From assembly GCF_000019225.1 (NCBI RefSeq), contig NC_010995.1, positions 1,620,501 to 1,684,500 of the forward strand: a DNA stretch of 64,000 nucleotides, given 5' to 3'. Shown here one piece after another: positions 43,446-52,463 of the stretch. This DNA is from Cellvibrio japonicus Ueda107 (lineage in GTDB: Bacteria > Pseudomonadota > Gammaproteobacteria > Pseudomonadales > Cellvibrionaceae). Position 1 is the stretch's first letter; every line of letters starts with the position of its first letter. The notes under the pieces were generated by a model, which worked only from the letters and a program-made list of their open reading frames with translations, ran no database searches and was not told the DNA's origin. A program made the position numbers and the translations under genes.

Positions 43446-43925
43446 ATGCGTAATTTTGATTTTTCTCCCCTGTATCGCTCTGCTATTGGTTTTGATCGTA
43501 TGGCCAATATCCTGGATAGCTTGTCGCGTGCAGAGCAGAACCAACCCAGTTATCCCCCTTACAACATTGAGTTGACCGGCGAGGATAAATATCGCATTAC
43601 CATGGCGGTTGCCGGTTTTGCCCAAAGTGAATTGAATATCGAAGTCAATCACAACCATTTGATTGTGTCTGCCAATAAGCAGCCTGAGCAACAAGAGCGT
43701 ACCTATTTACACCAGGGTATTGCTGCGCGCGGTTTTGAGCGTCGTTTCCAACTGGCGGATCATGTGCAGGTACTTTCTGCCCAGTATGAAAATGGTTTGT
43801 TGCACGTTGACCTGCAGAAGATTATCCCTGAGTCATTGAAGCCGCGTACTGTACCTATTTCTGTATCGGCTTCTTCCGATCGTCTGGTCGCTGAACAGGC
43901 AAAGAATGATCCGGAAGCTGCCTGA
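43446..43925 (+). CDS. Small heat-shock protein, Hsp20/IbpA type
   Basis: A 159-residue alpha-crystallin-family holdase. The N-terminus MRNFDFSPLYRSAIGFDRM is IbpA-like; the crystallin domain spans about 35-130 (YNIELTGEDKYRITMAVAGF, LIVSANKQ, RGFERRFQLADHVQV, ENGLLHVDLQK). The I-X-I-like tail is VPISVS. It keeps unfolding proteins soluble for refolding by DnaK/ClpB. Control by sigma-32 and an RNA thermometer is indicated by the upstream sequence. Confidence 0.92.
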   Translation: MRNFDFSPLYRSAIGFDRMANILDSLSRAEQNQPSYPPYNIELTGEDKYRITMAVAGFAQSELNIEVNHNHLIVSANKQPEQQERTYLHQGIAARGFERRFQLADHVQVLSAQYENGLLHVDLQKIIPESLKPRTVPISVSASSDRLVAEQAKNDPEAA

Positions 43926-43941
43926 TTGCTGTAGCCAATTA

Positions 43942-43977
43942 AAACAAAACCCCGCCAGTGCGGGGTTTTGTTTTTTT
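43942..43977. terminator. Bidirectional terminator between hsp20 and the AraC-type gene
   Basis: AAACAAAACCCCGC pairs with GCGGGGTTTTGTTT around CAGT, with A- and T-runs on the flanks. The right T-run overlaps the stop codon of the convergent AraC-type gene. Confidence 0.92.
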
Positions 43978-44983
43978 AATCAGTCCGAAATAATTTTCTA
44001 CGCACGGTTTTTCGATATTCATTGGGTGAAGTAGCCAGGTGTTTTTTGAAGAGTTGGGTGAAATAACCCGCGTCCTGGTATCCGATTTTATCAGCAATCT
44101 CCCCCAGGGAGAGGTTGCTGGTTTTCAGCAGGTCGCGAGCGGTATTGATGCGGATTTCCTGTAGGAATGTTAATGGCGTTTTACCCAGTGCATTTTTAAA
44201 GCGGCGATTCAATGTGCGCAAACTCATACCAAAACGCTCGGCTACCTGCGGCATGTGAATATCGCGATGGTAATTATCCTGTAGCCAAATTTGGATCTGG
44301 GTGATTTCTTCATCCGGATGGGGGTTATCAGTTTTGTCAAAATAACCGCTATTTTCATAGGATTGACGTATCTCGTGGGAGAAGTGCCTTTCTACATGGC
44401 TGGCGATGGTTTTGCCAAAGAAACGCTGGATAAAGTGAACCGTCAGGTCTGCCAATGAGTTAACACTGGCTGCACAATAAAGGTTGCCTGCCTGGGTTAT
44501 AAAATGCTGCCGCTTTAGGTGTACCCGTGGGTAATCCTTGTGGAATTGGTCAAAGTAATGCCAGTGGGTTGTCGCGGCCTTGTCATCCAATAAACCCGCT
44601 TCTGCCAGGAAGCAGCACCCTGTCCCTACGGCACTGATGATGGCCCCGTTGTGGTATTGCGCCCTTAGCCAATCCAGGGTGGCCCGGTGTTGCTTAACAA
44701 TGGGGCGGGGATTGCGCCACAGGCCCGGGATGTAAATAAGGTCCCAGGATTTGTCATCGTCAATACTAAAGTCCGGCTGCCAGCTAATGCCGGTTCTGGT
44801 GGTTACCTGATCGCGTGTTTGTGCCAGGGTACTGATGTTCAAGTGATGCTGTACCTCCGGTGGCAGCATGGTGTTTACCGCACTGTCGGCTGCCAGCAGC
44901 ATTTCCATGGGGAGTGCACTACTGGTAGCCAGCATGCGCTCACACAGGAAAAAGCCAATATCGATGGTCTGTTTGTTAGGCAT
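43976..44983 (-). CDS. AraC-family regulator with DJ-1/PfpI-like (GlxA-type) N-terminal domain
   Basis: A protein of 335 residues from ATG 44983 (MPNKQTIDIGFFLCERML); the frame is open to 45016 but that region overlaps upstream control DNA. The N-terminal half is a GATase-1/DJ-1-like domain (WDLIYIPGLWRNPRP, IISAVGTGCCFLAEAGLLDDK), as in GlxA regulators. Two AraC helix-turn-helix motifs are at the C-terminus (HMPQVAERFGMSLRTLNRRFK and LGEIADKIGYQDAGYFTQLFKKH). It is divergent from fabY by 125 bp and could regulate it; the ligand is unknown. Confidence 0.88.
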   Translation of the reverse strand: MPNKQTIDIGFFLCERMLATSSALPMEMLLAADSAVNTMLPPEVQHHLNISTLAQTRDQVTTRTGISWQPDFSIDDDKSWDLIYIPGLWRNPRPIVKQHRATLDWLRAQYHNGAIISAVGTGCCFLAEAGLLDDKAATTHWHYFDQFHKDYPRVHLKRQHFITQAGNLYCAASVNSLADLTVHFIQRFFGKTIASHVERHFSHEIRQSYENSGYFDKTDNPHPDEEITQIQIWLQDNYHRDIHMPQVAERFGMSLRTLNRRFKNALGKTPLTFLQEIRINTARDLLKTSNLSLGEIADKIGYQDAGYFTQLFKKHLATSPNEYRKTVRRKLFRTD

Positions 44984-45108
44984 TAGATGGTTACTCCATT
45001 TTGGCCAATTTACCACGAAAAATGGCTAAATCAAAAAAGACAGTCAGGGGTTATGGGCCTACACTCTCGCCGTTTTGTTGGGTTGTCATACTGGATTGGG
45101 AGTGTGTT

Positions 45109-47025
45109 ATGTCCGGTTCATCGCGAGTGCGTTTGCCAATTATTGTCGGGTTTGGTGGATTTAGTGCCGCTGGGCGCAGTTCAGGCCATCACGCCTATCG
45201 CCGCATGGTGATTGAGAGCCTGCCTGTTGCGGAGCGGCAGGAAACGCTGGCGGGGCTGGCGGTGATGATGGGGTTGCTCTGTTACGCGGGAGGGGAATAC
45301 CGCGATTCCCATGGTAAAGCCTATGATTTGCCTGCTATTGAGGCCACCTTCTCTGGGCAGATCCTCGATGGCACCCTGATTCGTCGTATTGAATCAACCT
45401 TCTTTGATGTGGATGCTGCCCATTGGCAAAAGTCAGCAATCCTGGGTGGGGGAGAGCCTACCCGCTTTGAGTTGCGTCGCCGCGATTTACCGGAGCCCTT
45501 GCCGGCAGGATGGCAACTTGTTGAGTTGGATGCTGATCGTGTGCAGGTGACGGTTGAAGGGAGTGTTGAGGTTAAATTCGATAGTTATCGCGAGCTGCCT
45601 GTTAAGTCTGCGGGACAGCTGCCACGCGGTTTTAATCCCGGTGCACTTTATAATTCCCACTTTCATCCCCGCGCTTTGCAGTTAGCGGTAATCGGCGCAT
45701 CAGATGCCGTTCAATCGATTGGGGTTGAGTGGCAGACCGTTATCGATGCTGTCAAACCGGATGAGATTGGTGTCTACGCCAGTAATGTTATGAGCCAAAT
45801 GGATGAGAATGGCTTTGGTGGGTTGTTGCAGGCGCGCCTGCGCGGCAATCGTGTCAGCACCAAGCAATGTCCACTTGGACTCAACACCATGCCGGCGGAC
45901 TTTGTGAATGCCTATATCCTGGGCAGTGTTGGCCATACGGGCGCCATCACCGGGGCTTGCGCTTCGTTCCTGTATAACCTCAAGGCGGCTGCCGAAGATA
46001 TCCGTTCCGGTAAATGTCGCGTGGCTGTTGTGGGCACAGCAGAGGCGCCCATATTGCCTGAAATTATTGATGGCTATGCCACCATGGGCGCCCTGGCTGC
46101 GGAAGATAAGCTGAAGAAACTGGATGGATCGGATGAAACTGATCCGCGCCGAACCAGCCGTCCCTTTGGCGAGAATGCCGGTTTTACCATGGCCGAGGCG
46201 AGTACCTATGTGGTGTTAATGGATGATGCCCTGGTGCTTGAGTTAGGCGCTGATATCCATGGTGCTGTCGGTGACGTGTTTATTAATGCGGATGGTTTTA
46301 AAAAATCCATCTCTGCACCAGGGCCGGGTAATTACATCACTATGGCCAAGGCGGTGGCTTCTGCGCGGGCAATACTGGGTGATGAATCTGTGCAGCAACA
46401 TTCATTCATTCAGGCGCATGGCTCCAGTACGCCGCAAAACCGGGTAACAGAGTCACAAATTTTTGATCAGGTGGCGCAGGCGTTCGGCATCAGTGATTGG
46501 CCTGTGGTGGCGGTAAAGGCTTATGTCGGCCATTCGTTGTCGTCTGCCAGTGGTGAGCAGTTAATCAATAGTCTCGGTATCTTCAAATATGGAGTGCTGC
46601 CTGGAATCAAGACGATTGACAGGGTGGCTGATGATGTTTTTGCAGATCGTTTGCAGATATCAACCCGCGATGTGCCGCGCAACCCCAGGTCCCTGGATCT
46701 GGCATTCCTGAATTCGAAGGGCTTCGGCGGTAACAATGCCACGGCAAGTATTATTGCGCCCCATCGTGTGGAAGGCATGTTGAAGAAGCGCTATGGCGAG
46801 CAGGATTTTGTCCGTTATACCCATAAGCGAGAGGCCGTGCGCAGCTGTGCAGCAGGCTATGATCTGGCCGCTACCCAGGGGCAATTTGACACCATCTATC
46901 ACTTTGGGGAAGGATTGATCGATGAAAGCAAGATTCGTATCGACCAGGAAAGGCTGAGCCTGCCGGGGTTTGCCAAGCCGATAGCACTGGGCTTTTCCAA
47001 CCCCTATGCCGATATGTTTGATTAA
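45109..47025 (+). CDS. fabY: FabY-type beta-ketoacyl-ACP synthase
   Basis: A 638-residue condensing enzyme of the length of Pseudomonas FabY, longer than FabB/FabF. ATG 45109 follows GGGAG; the frame from 45001 has no good site. Active site: Cys in GAITGACASFLYNLKAAAED, His in FIQAHGSSTPQNR and His in VKAYVGHSLSSASGEQL, with GFGGNNATASIIAP near the C-terminus. In pseudomonads FabY starts fatty-acid synthesis by condensing acetyl-CoA with malonyl-ACP, replacing FabH. It is transcribed alone. Confidence 0.92.
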   Translation: MSGSSRVRLPIIVGFGGFSAAGRSSGHHAYRRMVIESLPVAERQETLAGLAVMMGLLCYAGGEYRDSHGKAYDLPAIEATFSGQILDGTLIRRIESTFFDVDAAHWQKSAILGGGEPTRFELRRRDLPEPLPAGWQLVELDADRVQVTVEGSVEVKFDSYRELPVKSAGQLPRGFNPGALYNSHFHPRALQLAVIGASDAVQSIGVEWQTVIDAVKPDEIGVYASNVMSQMDENGFGGLLQARLRGNRVSTKQCPLGLNTMPADFVNAYILGSVGHTGAITGACASFLYNLKAAAEDIRSGKCRVAVVGTAEAPILPEIIDGYATMGALAAEDKLKKLDGSDETDPRRTSRPFGENAGFTMAEASTYVVLMDDALVLELGADIHGAVGDVFINADGFKKSISAPGPGNYITMAKAVASARAILGDESVQQHSFIQAHGSSTPQNRVTESQIFDQVAQAFGISDWPVVAVKAYVGHSLSSASGEQLINSLGIFKYGVLPGIKTIDRVADDVFADRLQISTRDVPRNPRSLDLAFLNSKGFGGNNATASIIAPHRVEGMLKKRYGEQDFVRYTHKREAVRSCAAGYDLAATQGQFDTIYHFGEGLIDESKIRIDQERLSLPGFAKPIALGFSNPYADMFD

Positions 47026-47067
47026 TTAGTGTGGTCTGATCCTGGGGGGTATTGGTTGTATTTAGTC

Positions 47068-47096
47068 TATACAAAGCGAAATCTTTCCCTTAAAAT
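47068..47096 (+). promoter_or_regulatory. Candidate promoter of the rpsP operon
   Basis: TATACA, 17 bp, TAAAAT, followed by a G/C-rich discriminator (GCCGCGCC) of the kind found at stringently controlled ribosomal promoters. A leader of about 100 nt precedes rpsP. Confidence 0.45.
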
Positions 47097-47200
47097 GCCG
47101 CGCCTTTCGCACCCTCGCTGTGCGTTGAACTTATTTTAACCAGAGCGGGCCAGTTTTCGTGAACTGTCCTCCCATACTAAAACACAGGAAGAAGACCTCA

Positions 47201-47452
47201 ATGGTAACTATTCGTCTGTCACGTGGCGGCTCTAAAAAGCGTCCTTTCTATCATCTTACTGTAACCAACAGCCGCAGTGCCCGTAACGGCCGCTTCATTG
47301 AGCGTATTGGCTTCTTCAATCCGGTTGCTCGCGGCCAGGAAGAGCGCCTGCGTATTGACGGTGACCGTCTGCAGCATTGGGTTGGCCAAGGCGCCCAATT
47401 GAGCGAGCGCGTTGAGCAGTTGGTTAAAGAAAGCCAGAAGAAAGCTGCTTAA
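47201..47452 (+). CDS. rpsP: 30S ribosomal protein bS16
   Basis: An 83-residue protein with the family N-terminus MVTIRLSRGGSKKRPFYHLTV and ERIGFFNPVARG. ATG 47201 has AGGAAG upstream; the open frame from 47159 is spurious. First gene of the conserved rpsP-rimM-trmD-rplS operon; rimM starts 14 bp later. Confidence 0.97.
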   Translation: MVTIRLSRGGSKKRPFYHLTVTNSRSARNGRFIERIGFFNPVARGQEERLRIDGDRLQHWVGQGAQLSERVEQLVKESQKKAA

Positions 47453-47466
47453 GTAGCTGATGCCCG

Positions 47467-48003
47467 ATGTCTGCTAAATCATCCAATTTGGTCAGTGTTG
47501 GGCGTATTACGGCAGTTTACGGCATTAAAGGGTGGGTTAAAGTCCACTCTTACACTGAGCCTCAGGACAATCTCTTTGAATATCATCCGTGGTGGGTTAA
47601 AACCCGGCATGGGGTGAAGCAGGTCGAGATTGATGAGGCCAGACCACACGGTGATGCCTATGTGGCACATATAAAGGGTGTGGATGATCGCGATCTCGCT
47701 ATGGCCTATACGGCAGCTGATATCGCGGTTGAAAGAGATTTACTGCCCGAGCTGGAAGACGGTGAATATTACTGGAACCAGCTTGAGGGGCTCTCTGTGT
47801 TTACCGTGTTTGGTGGTGAGCAGCGTTTGGGCGTTGTCACCAAGTTACTGGAAACAGGAGCCAATGATGTTCTGGTCGTGCAGGGGGATGCGCAGAGCAT
47901 TGATCAGCGCGAGCGCCTGATACCCTATGTGCCCGGGCAGTTTGTGCTATCGGTAGATCTGGATTCAAAACGGATTCTGGTCGATTGGGATCCTGAGTTT
48001 TGA
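47467..48003 (+). CDS. rimM: Ribosome maturation factor RimM
   Basis: A 178-residue 16S rRNA-processing factor. The N-terminal domain has VSVGRITAVYGIKGWVKVHSYTEP; the C-terminal PRC-barrel has GEYYWNQLEGLSVF and DVLVVQGD, ending LIPYVPGQFVLSVDLDSKRI. It acts with bS19 in 30S assembly. Its stop overlaps the trmD start (TGATG). Confidence 0.96.
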   Translation: MSAKSSNLVSVGRITAVYGIKGWVKVHSYTEPQDNLFEYHPWWVKTRHGVKQVEIDEARPHGDAYVAHIKGVDDRDLAMAYTAADIAVERDLLPELEDGEYYWNQLEGLSVFTVFGGEQRLGVVTKLLETGANDVLVVQGDAQSIDQRERLIPYVPGQFVLSVDLDSKRILVDWDPEF

Positions 48004-48776
48004 TGGCGGAGTCACCGCAAGCAGCGATCAAAATCGCCGTTGTGTCGATTTTTCCCGATATGTTTAAGGCGATTGCGGATTTTGGCATCACCAGTCGTGC
48101 TATCAAGCAATCGATGGTTGAGCTTAAAGTCTGGACGCCGCGGGATTTTGCCCATGATCGCCACTCAACGGTGGATGACCGTCCCTACGGGGGTGGCCCC
48201 GGTATGGTGATGATGGTTCAGCCGGTTCGCGATGCGATTCTCGCAGCGAAAGCCTGGGCAGGCAGTGATGCTAAAGTGGTTTACCTCTCCCCCCAGGGGC
48301 GACCATTGGATCAGCAGGGGGTATCAACGCTCTACGCCTACGGTAATCTGGTGTTATTGGCAGGTCGTTACGAGGGTATTGATGAGCGCCTGCTGGATAC
48401 GGTGATTGATGAGGAATGGTCGATTGGCGACTATGTGCTCAGTGGCGGTGAGTTGCCGGCGATGGTGTTGATTGATGCCATTACCCGCCTGGTTCCCGGT
48501 GCACTGGGGCATGCGCAATCGGCAGAGCAGGACTCGTTTACGGATGGCCTTTTGGATTGTCCGCATTACACGAGGCCGGAAGAATTTGAAGGCTTGAGGG
48601 TGCCTGACGTACTTGTGTCGGGAAACCATGAGCACATTCGCCGCTGGCGTCTAAAGCAGGCATTAGGGCGAACCTGGCTAAAACGGCCAGATTTACTGCA
48701 AGTAGTAAACCTAACCGAGGAACAGCGGGCGCTGTTGACGGAATTTCGTCGGGACCTTGATAACGACAAACTCTAG
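48003..48776 (+). CDS. trmD: tRNA (guanine-N1)-methyltransferase TrmD
   Basis: A 257-residue SPOUT enzyme that makes m1G37 in tRNA. ATG 48003 overlaps the rimM stop by one base. Key motifs: VSIFPDMFKAI, DDRPYGGGPGMVMMVQPV, the trefoil-knot AdoMet site LLAGRYEGIDERL and SIGDYVLSGGELPAM, and DCPHYTRPEEF with VPDVLVSGNHEHIRRWR. Confidence 0.97.
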   Translation: MAESPQAAIKIAVVSIFPDMFKAIADFGITSRAIKQSMVELKVWTPRDFAHDRHSTVDDRPYGGGPGMVMMVQPVRDAILAAKAWAGSDAKVVYLSPQGRPLDQQGVSTLYAYGNLVLLAGRYEGIDERLLDTVIDEEWSIGDYVLSGGELPAMVLIDAITRLVPGALGHAQSAEQDSFTDGLLDCPHYTRPEEFEGLRVPDVLVSGNHEHIRRWRLKQALGRTWLKRPDLLQVVNLTEEQRALLTEFRRDLDNDKL

Positions 48777-48808
48777 CTGTGAAGCTATAGACTCCCAGGA
48801 GTAATATC

Positions 48809-49159
48809 ATGAGCAATCCAATTATCCAGGCTCTGGAAAAAGAGCAACTGAAAAGCAACCTGCCCGAATTCTCACCCGGTGATACCGTTGTTGTGAGCGT
48901 AAAAGTAAAAGAAGGTGACCGCGAGCGTCTCCAGGCTTACGAAGGTGTGGTTATCGCTATTCGTAACCGCGGTTTGAACTCATCGTTCACTGTACGCAAA
49001 ATTTCCCACGGTGTTGGTGTTGAGCGTACCTTCCAAACCCACAGTCCGCTGATTGACAATGTTGTGCTGAAGCGCCGTGGCGATGTGCGTCAAGCCAAGC
49101 TTTACTACCTGCGTGACCTGGCTGGTAAAGCAGCTCGTATCAAGGAAAAACTGGTTTAA
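48809..49159 (+). CDS. rplS: 50S ribosomal protein bL19
   Basis: A 116-residue protein (PEFSPGDTVVVSVKVKEGDRERLQ, AYEGVVIAIRNRGLNSSFTVRKIS, VGVERTFQTHSPLI) at the 30S-50S interface. CAGGAGT ribosome-binding site. Last gene of the rpsP operon; a terminator follows. Confidence 0.97.
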   Translation: MSNPIIQALEKEQLKSNLPEFSPGDTVVVSVKVKEGDRERLQAYEGVVIAIRNRGLNSSFTVRKISHGVGVERTFQTHSPLIDNVVLKRRGDVRQAKLYYLRDLAGKAARIKEKLV

Positions 49160-49183
49160 TTCCGTTTTCCAAATCTGCTTCCC

Positions 49184-49220
49184 AAAAGGCCGGTGCACAT
49201 TGCTCCGGCCTTTTGTTTTT
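49184..49220 (+). terminator. Rho-independent terminator after rplS
   Basis: AAAAGGCCGG and CCGGCCTTTT form the stem (11-nt loop) followed by GTTTTT. It lies 15 bp before xerD. Confidence 0.9.
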
Positions 49221-49234
49221 GCAATGGAGAATTT

Positions 49235-50134
49235 ATGCGTGCGGCTGATGAACGTCAGATAACCCTTTTTCTCGATCAGTTGTGGATGGAAAAGGGGTTG
49301 AGTGAAAACACCCAGGAATCCTATCGGCGCGATCTGGAACAGTTTGCCGGTTGGCTGGCAGCGGGGCAGGGGCCTGATTTACTGGCGGTAACTGCGACGG
49401 AGGTCCAGGCATATCTTGCCTGGCGACATCAGCAACATCTTTCCAGCCGTTCAACGGCTCGTTTTCTTTCCTGCCTGCGTGGATTTTATCGCCTGCAAAT
49501 CCGCGAAGGGCACCTCCATGATAATCCGCTGGCACTGGTTGAAAACCCCAAATTAAGTCGTTCCCTGCCGAAATCTTTAAGCGAATCGGATGTCGAAAAC
49601 CTGCTTTCTGCTCCTGATGTTGATGATCCTGTGGGGTTGCGCGACAAAACCATGCTTGAGGTTCTTTATGCCTGTGGCCTAAGGGTAAGTGAGCTGGTTG
49701 GGTTGACCATGTCGCAGGTAAATTTGCGCCAGAATGTCGTACGTGTCATGGGGAAAGGCAGTAAGGAGCGGCTGGTACCTATGGGGGAGGAGGCAGCAGC
49801 CTGGTTGCAGCGATATTTGCGTGAAGCGCGACCTGTGTTGCTGAATAACTTTCCGGATGAGGTAGTATTCCCCAGTTCGCGCGGCCAGCCCATGACTCGC
49901 CAGACATTTTGGTACAGGATCAAGCACTGGGCGCAAGTGGCAGGGATTAATAAGCCTTTATCTCCCCATACACTGCGCCATGCGTTTGCTACTCATTTGT
50001 TAAACCATGGAGCGGATTTACGTGTGGTACAGTTGTTACTTGGGCATAGTGATTTGTCGACAACCCAGATATATACCCACGTGGCGCGTTTGCGTATGAA
50101 ACATCAGCATGCCGAGCACCACCCGCGCGGCTGA
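49235..50134 (+). CDS. xerD: Tyrosine recombinase XerD
   Basis: A 299-residue recombinase that resolves chromosome dimers at dif with XerC and FtsK. ATG 49235 (TGGAGA upstream) gives MRAADERQITLFLDQLWMEKGLSENT. Catalytic residues: Arg in ACGLRVSELVGL, Lys in VMGKGSKERLVP, His-x-x-Arg in SPHTLRHAFATHLL, His in LLLGHSDLSTT and the nucleophile Tyr in TQIYTHV. Directly upstream of dsbC, as in many gammaproteobacteria. Confidence 0.95.
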   Translation: MRAADERQITLFLDQLWMEKGLSENTQESYRRDLEQFAGWLAAGQGPDLLAVTATEVQAYLAWRHQQHLSSRSTARFLSCLRGFYRLQIREGHLHDNPLALVENPKLSRSLPKSLSESDVENLLSAPDVDDPVGLRDKTMLEVLYACGLRVSELVGLTMSQVNLRQNVVRVMGKGSKERLVPMGEEAAAWLQRYLREARPVLLNNFPDEVVFPSSRGQPMTRQTFWYRIKHWAQVAGINKPLSPHTLRHAFATHLLNHGADLRVVQLLLGHSDLSTTQIYTHVARLRMKHQHAEHHPRG

Positions 50135-50169
50135 GCTTCGATTTTGACCAACACTTAGAGATAGATACG

Positions 50170-50985
50170 ATGATAAACATTCTAAAAAATACCGGCTTTC
50201 TAACTGGCTGCGCGCTGGTCTCACTGGTGTCATTTTTGGCGGTTCCGGCAGCCGTTGCCCAGGAAGAGAGCAGCTCAGGTACTCTGCTCAAGCGCAAGGG
50301 GCCCGAAGAGGTTATCCTGGAAAACCTGCATAAGGCGCGCCCCGAAATCAAGTTTGGCAAGCCTCGTCCCTCTCCTATTAAAGGTCTGTATCAGGTTCAG
50401 GTTCCCGGTGGTCCCATCCTGTATGTCACTCCCGAGGGCGATAAACTGATTGCCGGTGAACTGCTGGCAATTGAAGAGGGTGGCCTGGTACGTGTTGAAG
50501 ATCCTTACCTGATTGCGGAGCGCAAGAAGATGGTTTCTTCAATCGATCCAAAATCCACGATCAATTTCAAACCGAAAGGTAAAGCCAAGGCGGTTGTTTA
50601 CGTCTTTACCGACGTGGACTGTGGTTACTGCCGTCGCCTGCATAGCCAAATGCACACCTACAATGAGAATGGGCAGCAGTTGCCTGGCTATAACGACCTG
50701 GGTATAGAAGTTCGCTATTTGGCTTATCCCCGTGCCGGTATCCCCAGCCCATCAGCGGACAAGTTGATTTCAGCCTGGTGTGCCAAAGATAAGCAAGACG
50801 CCCTGACCAAGCTTAAAGCGATGGAAGCCGTTCCCAATGCAACCTGTGATAACCCGGTAGCCACGCATTTCCAATTGGGCGGTGAGGCAGGGGTGAGCGG
50901 TACTCCGGCACTTTTCTTCCCCGATGGCAAGTTGATTCCCGGTTATTTGCCTCCCGCAGAGCTGGCGAAACAGCTCGGGATCTAA
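50170..50985 (+). CDS. dsbC: Periplasmic disulfide isomerase DsbC
   Basis: A 271-residue exported protein: signal peptide about 1-30 (ending VPAAVAQ), DsbC dimerisation domain (VILENLHKARPEIKFGKPRP, GLYQVQVPGGPILYVTPEG), then a thioredoxin fold with the CGYC active site (C151, C154) in FTDVDCGYCRRLH and the cis-Pro loop VSGTPALFFPDG. It isomerises wrong disulfides. It starts 35 bp after xerD. A hairpin terminator follows. Confidence 0.95.
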   Translation: MINILKNTGFLTGCALVSLVSFLAVPAAVAQEESSSGTLLKRKGPEEVILENLHKARPEIKFGKPRPSPIKGLYQVQVPGGPILYVTPEGDKLIAGELLAIEEGGLVRVEDPYLIAERKKMVSSIDPKSTINFKPKGKAKAVVYVFTDVDCGYCRRLHSQMHTYNENGQQLPGYNDLGIEVRYLAYPRAGIPSPSADKLISAWCAKDKQDALTKLKAMEAVPNATCDNPVATHFQLGGEAGVSGTPALFFPDGKLIPGYLPPAELAKQLGI

Positions 50986-51067
50986 GCTAATCCATTGGTA
51001 TTCCTGATAGGGCTGACGGTTTTTCCACCTGCTGTCCGGCCGTCAGGAAACCCCAATTGACACTGGT

Positions 51068-51099
51068 GGCCGCCATGAGTATGGTGGCCATCTTTTTTT
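51068..51099 (+). terminator. Rho-independent terminator after dsbC
   Basis: GGCCGCCAT pairs with ATGGTGGCC (one G-T pair) around GAGT, then ATC and seven T residues, 36 bp before hom. Confidence 0.8.
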
Positions 51100-51134
51100 G
51101 TAGTTGACGCAATTTGCAGCCTGGCGAGGAGTCG

Positions 51135-52442
51135 ATGTTGAAACCGGTAAGAGTAGGTATCTGCGGTCTTGGCACCGTGGGTAGTGGCACAGTAAATATC
51201 CTGAAGCGTAACAAGAGCCTGATTGATGCCCGTGCCGGTAGCGATATTCAGATTATCCAGATTGGTGCACGTCGTGATAATCCTCATTGCGATACCTCAG
51301 GTTACGCGATTACCCGCGATATTTTTGAAGTCGCCAATAATCCGGATGTGGATGTGCTGGTTGAACTGATTGGCGGAACGACTGTTGCCAAAGAGTTGGT
51401 ATTGACCGCGATTAATAATGGTAAGCACGTTATTACGGCTAACAAGGCGTTGATTGCCCACTATGGCAATGAAATTTTTGCTGCTGCCAAGGCCAAGGGC
51501 GTTACTGTTGCCTTCGAGGCTGCTGTGGCTGGTGGTATCCCCATTATCAAGGCAATCCGTGAAGGATTGGCCGCTAACCGTATTGAGTGGCTGGCCGGCA
51601 TCATCAACGGCACGGGGAATTTCATCCTGACGGAAATGCGTGATAAGGGCCGCGCCTTTGAGGATGTATTGAAGGAAGCCCAAGCCCTGGGCTATGCCGA
51701 AGCAGATCCAACCTTTGATGTGGAGGGTATAGATGCTGCGCACAAATTGGTGATCCTGGCGTCCCTGGCTTTTGGCATCCCGCTGGAAATTAACAAGGTC
51801 TTTACCGAGGGGATTACCAAAATTGCCTCGGCAGATGTGGCCTATGCCGAAGAACTGGGATACCGCATTAAAAACCTCGGAATTGCACGTCGTGCTGCCA
51901 AGGGCATAGAGCTGCGTGTGCATCCAACCCTGATTCCCGCCAAGCGTTTGATTGCCAATGTCGATGGCGTGATGAACGCTGTATTGGTCAAGGGTGATGC
52001 AGTGGGGCCAACCCTTTACTATGGTGCCGGTGCCGGTGCCGAGCCCACAGGTTCTTCGGTTGTGAGTGATATTGTCGATGTGGCGCGCACGTTGACTGCC
52101 GATCCCGAGCACCGTGTTCCCTGCCTTGGTTTTGGTGCGGATTTTGTGATTGAGCAACCGATCCTCCCGATTGATGAGGTGGAAACCGCGTATTACCTGC
52201 GTATGTCGGCGGTTGATAAGCCCGGTGTGCTTTCCAAGGTCGCTACTATATTGAGCGACTATGGCATCAGTATTGAAGCCATGATCCAAAAAGAAGCCAA
52301 AGAAGGCGAATCCGATGTACCTTTGATTTTGTTGACCAATCGCGTGCAGGAAAAGCGTTTGCGCGATGCGATTAGCCGTATTGAGTCTCTGGATTCTATC
52401 AATGCGCCGGTTGTGCGCATTCGTGTTGAAGCCCTGAAATAA
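51135..52442 (+). CDS. hom: Homoserine dehydrogenase
   Basis: A 435-residue enzyme reducing aspartate semialdehyde to homoserine. ATG 51135 has GAGGAG upstream. The NAD(P) motif is VGICGLGTVGSGTV; the catalytic region has ANKALIAHYG, EAAVAGGIPIIKAIREGL, GIINGTGNFILTEM and EADPTFDVEGIDAAHKL. A C-terminal ACT domain (about 352-435, YYLRMSAVDKPGVLSKVATIL) suggests feedback control by threonine. Operon with thrC, 21 bp downstream. Confidence 0.96.
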   Translation: MLKPVRVGICGLGTVGSGTVNILKRNKSLIDARAGSDIQIIQIGARRDNPHCDTSGYAITRDIFEVANNPDVDVLVELIGGTTVAKELVLTAINNGKHVITANKALIAHYGNEIFAAAKAKGVTVAFEAAVAGGIPIIKAIREGLAANRIEWLAGIINGTGNFILTEMRDKGRAFEDVLKEAQALGYAEADPTFDVEGIDAAHKLVILASLAFGIPLEINKVFTEGITKIASADVAYAEELGYRIKNLGIARRAAKGIELRVHPTLIPAKRLIANVDGVMNAVLVKGDAVGPTLYYGAGAGAEPTGSSVVSDIVDVARTLTADPEHRVPCLGFGADFVIEQPILPIDEVETAYYLRMSAVDKPGVLSKVATILSDYGISIEAMIQKEAKEGESDVPLILLTNRVQEKRLRDAISRIESLDSINAPVVRIRVEALK

Positions 52443-52463
52443 GTTTTTGCAAAGGTTGATAAC

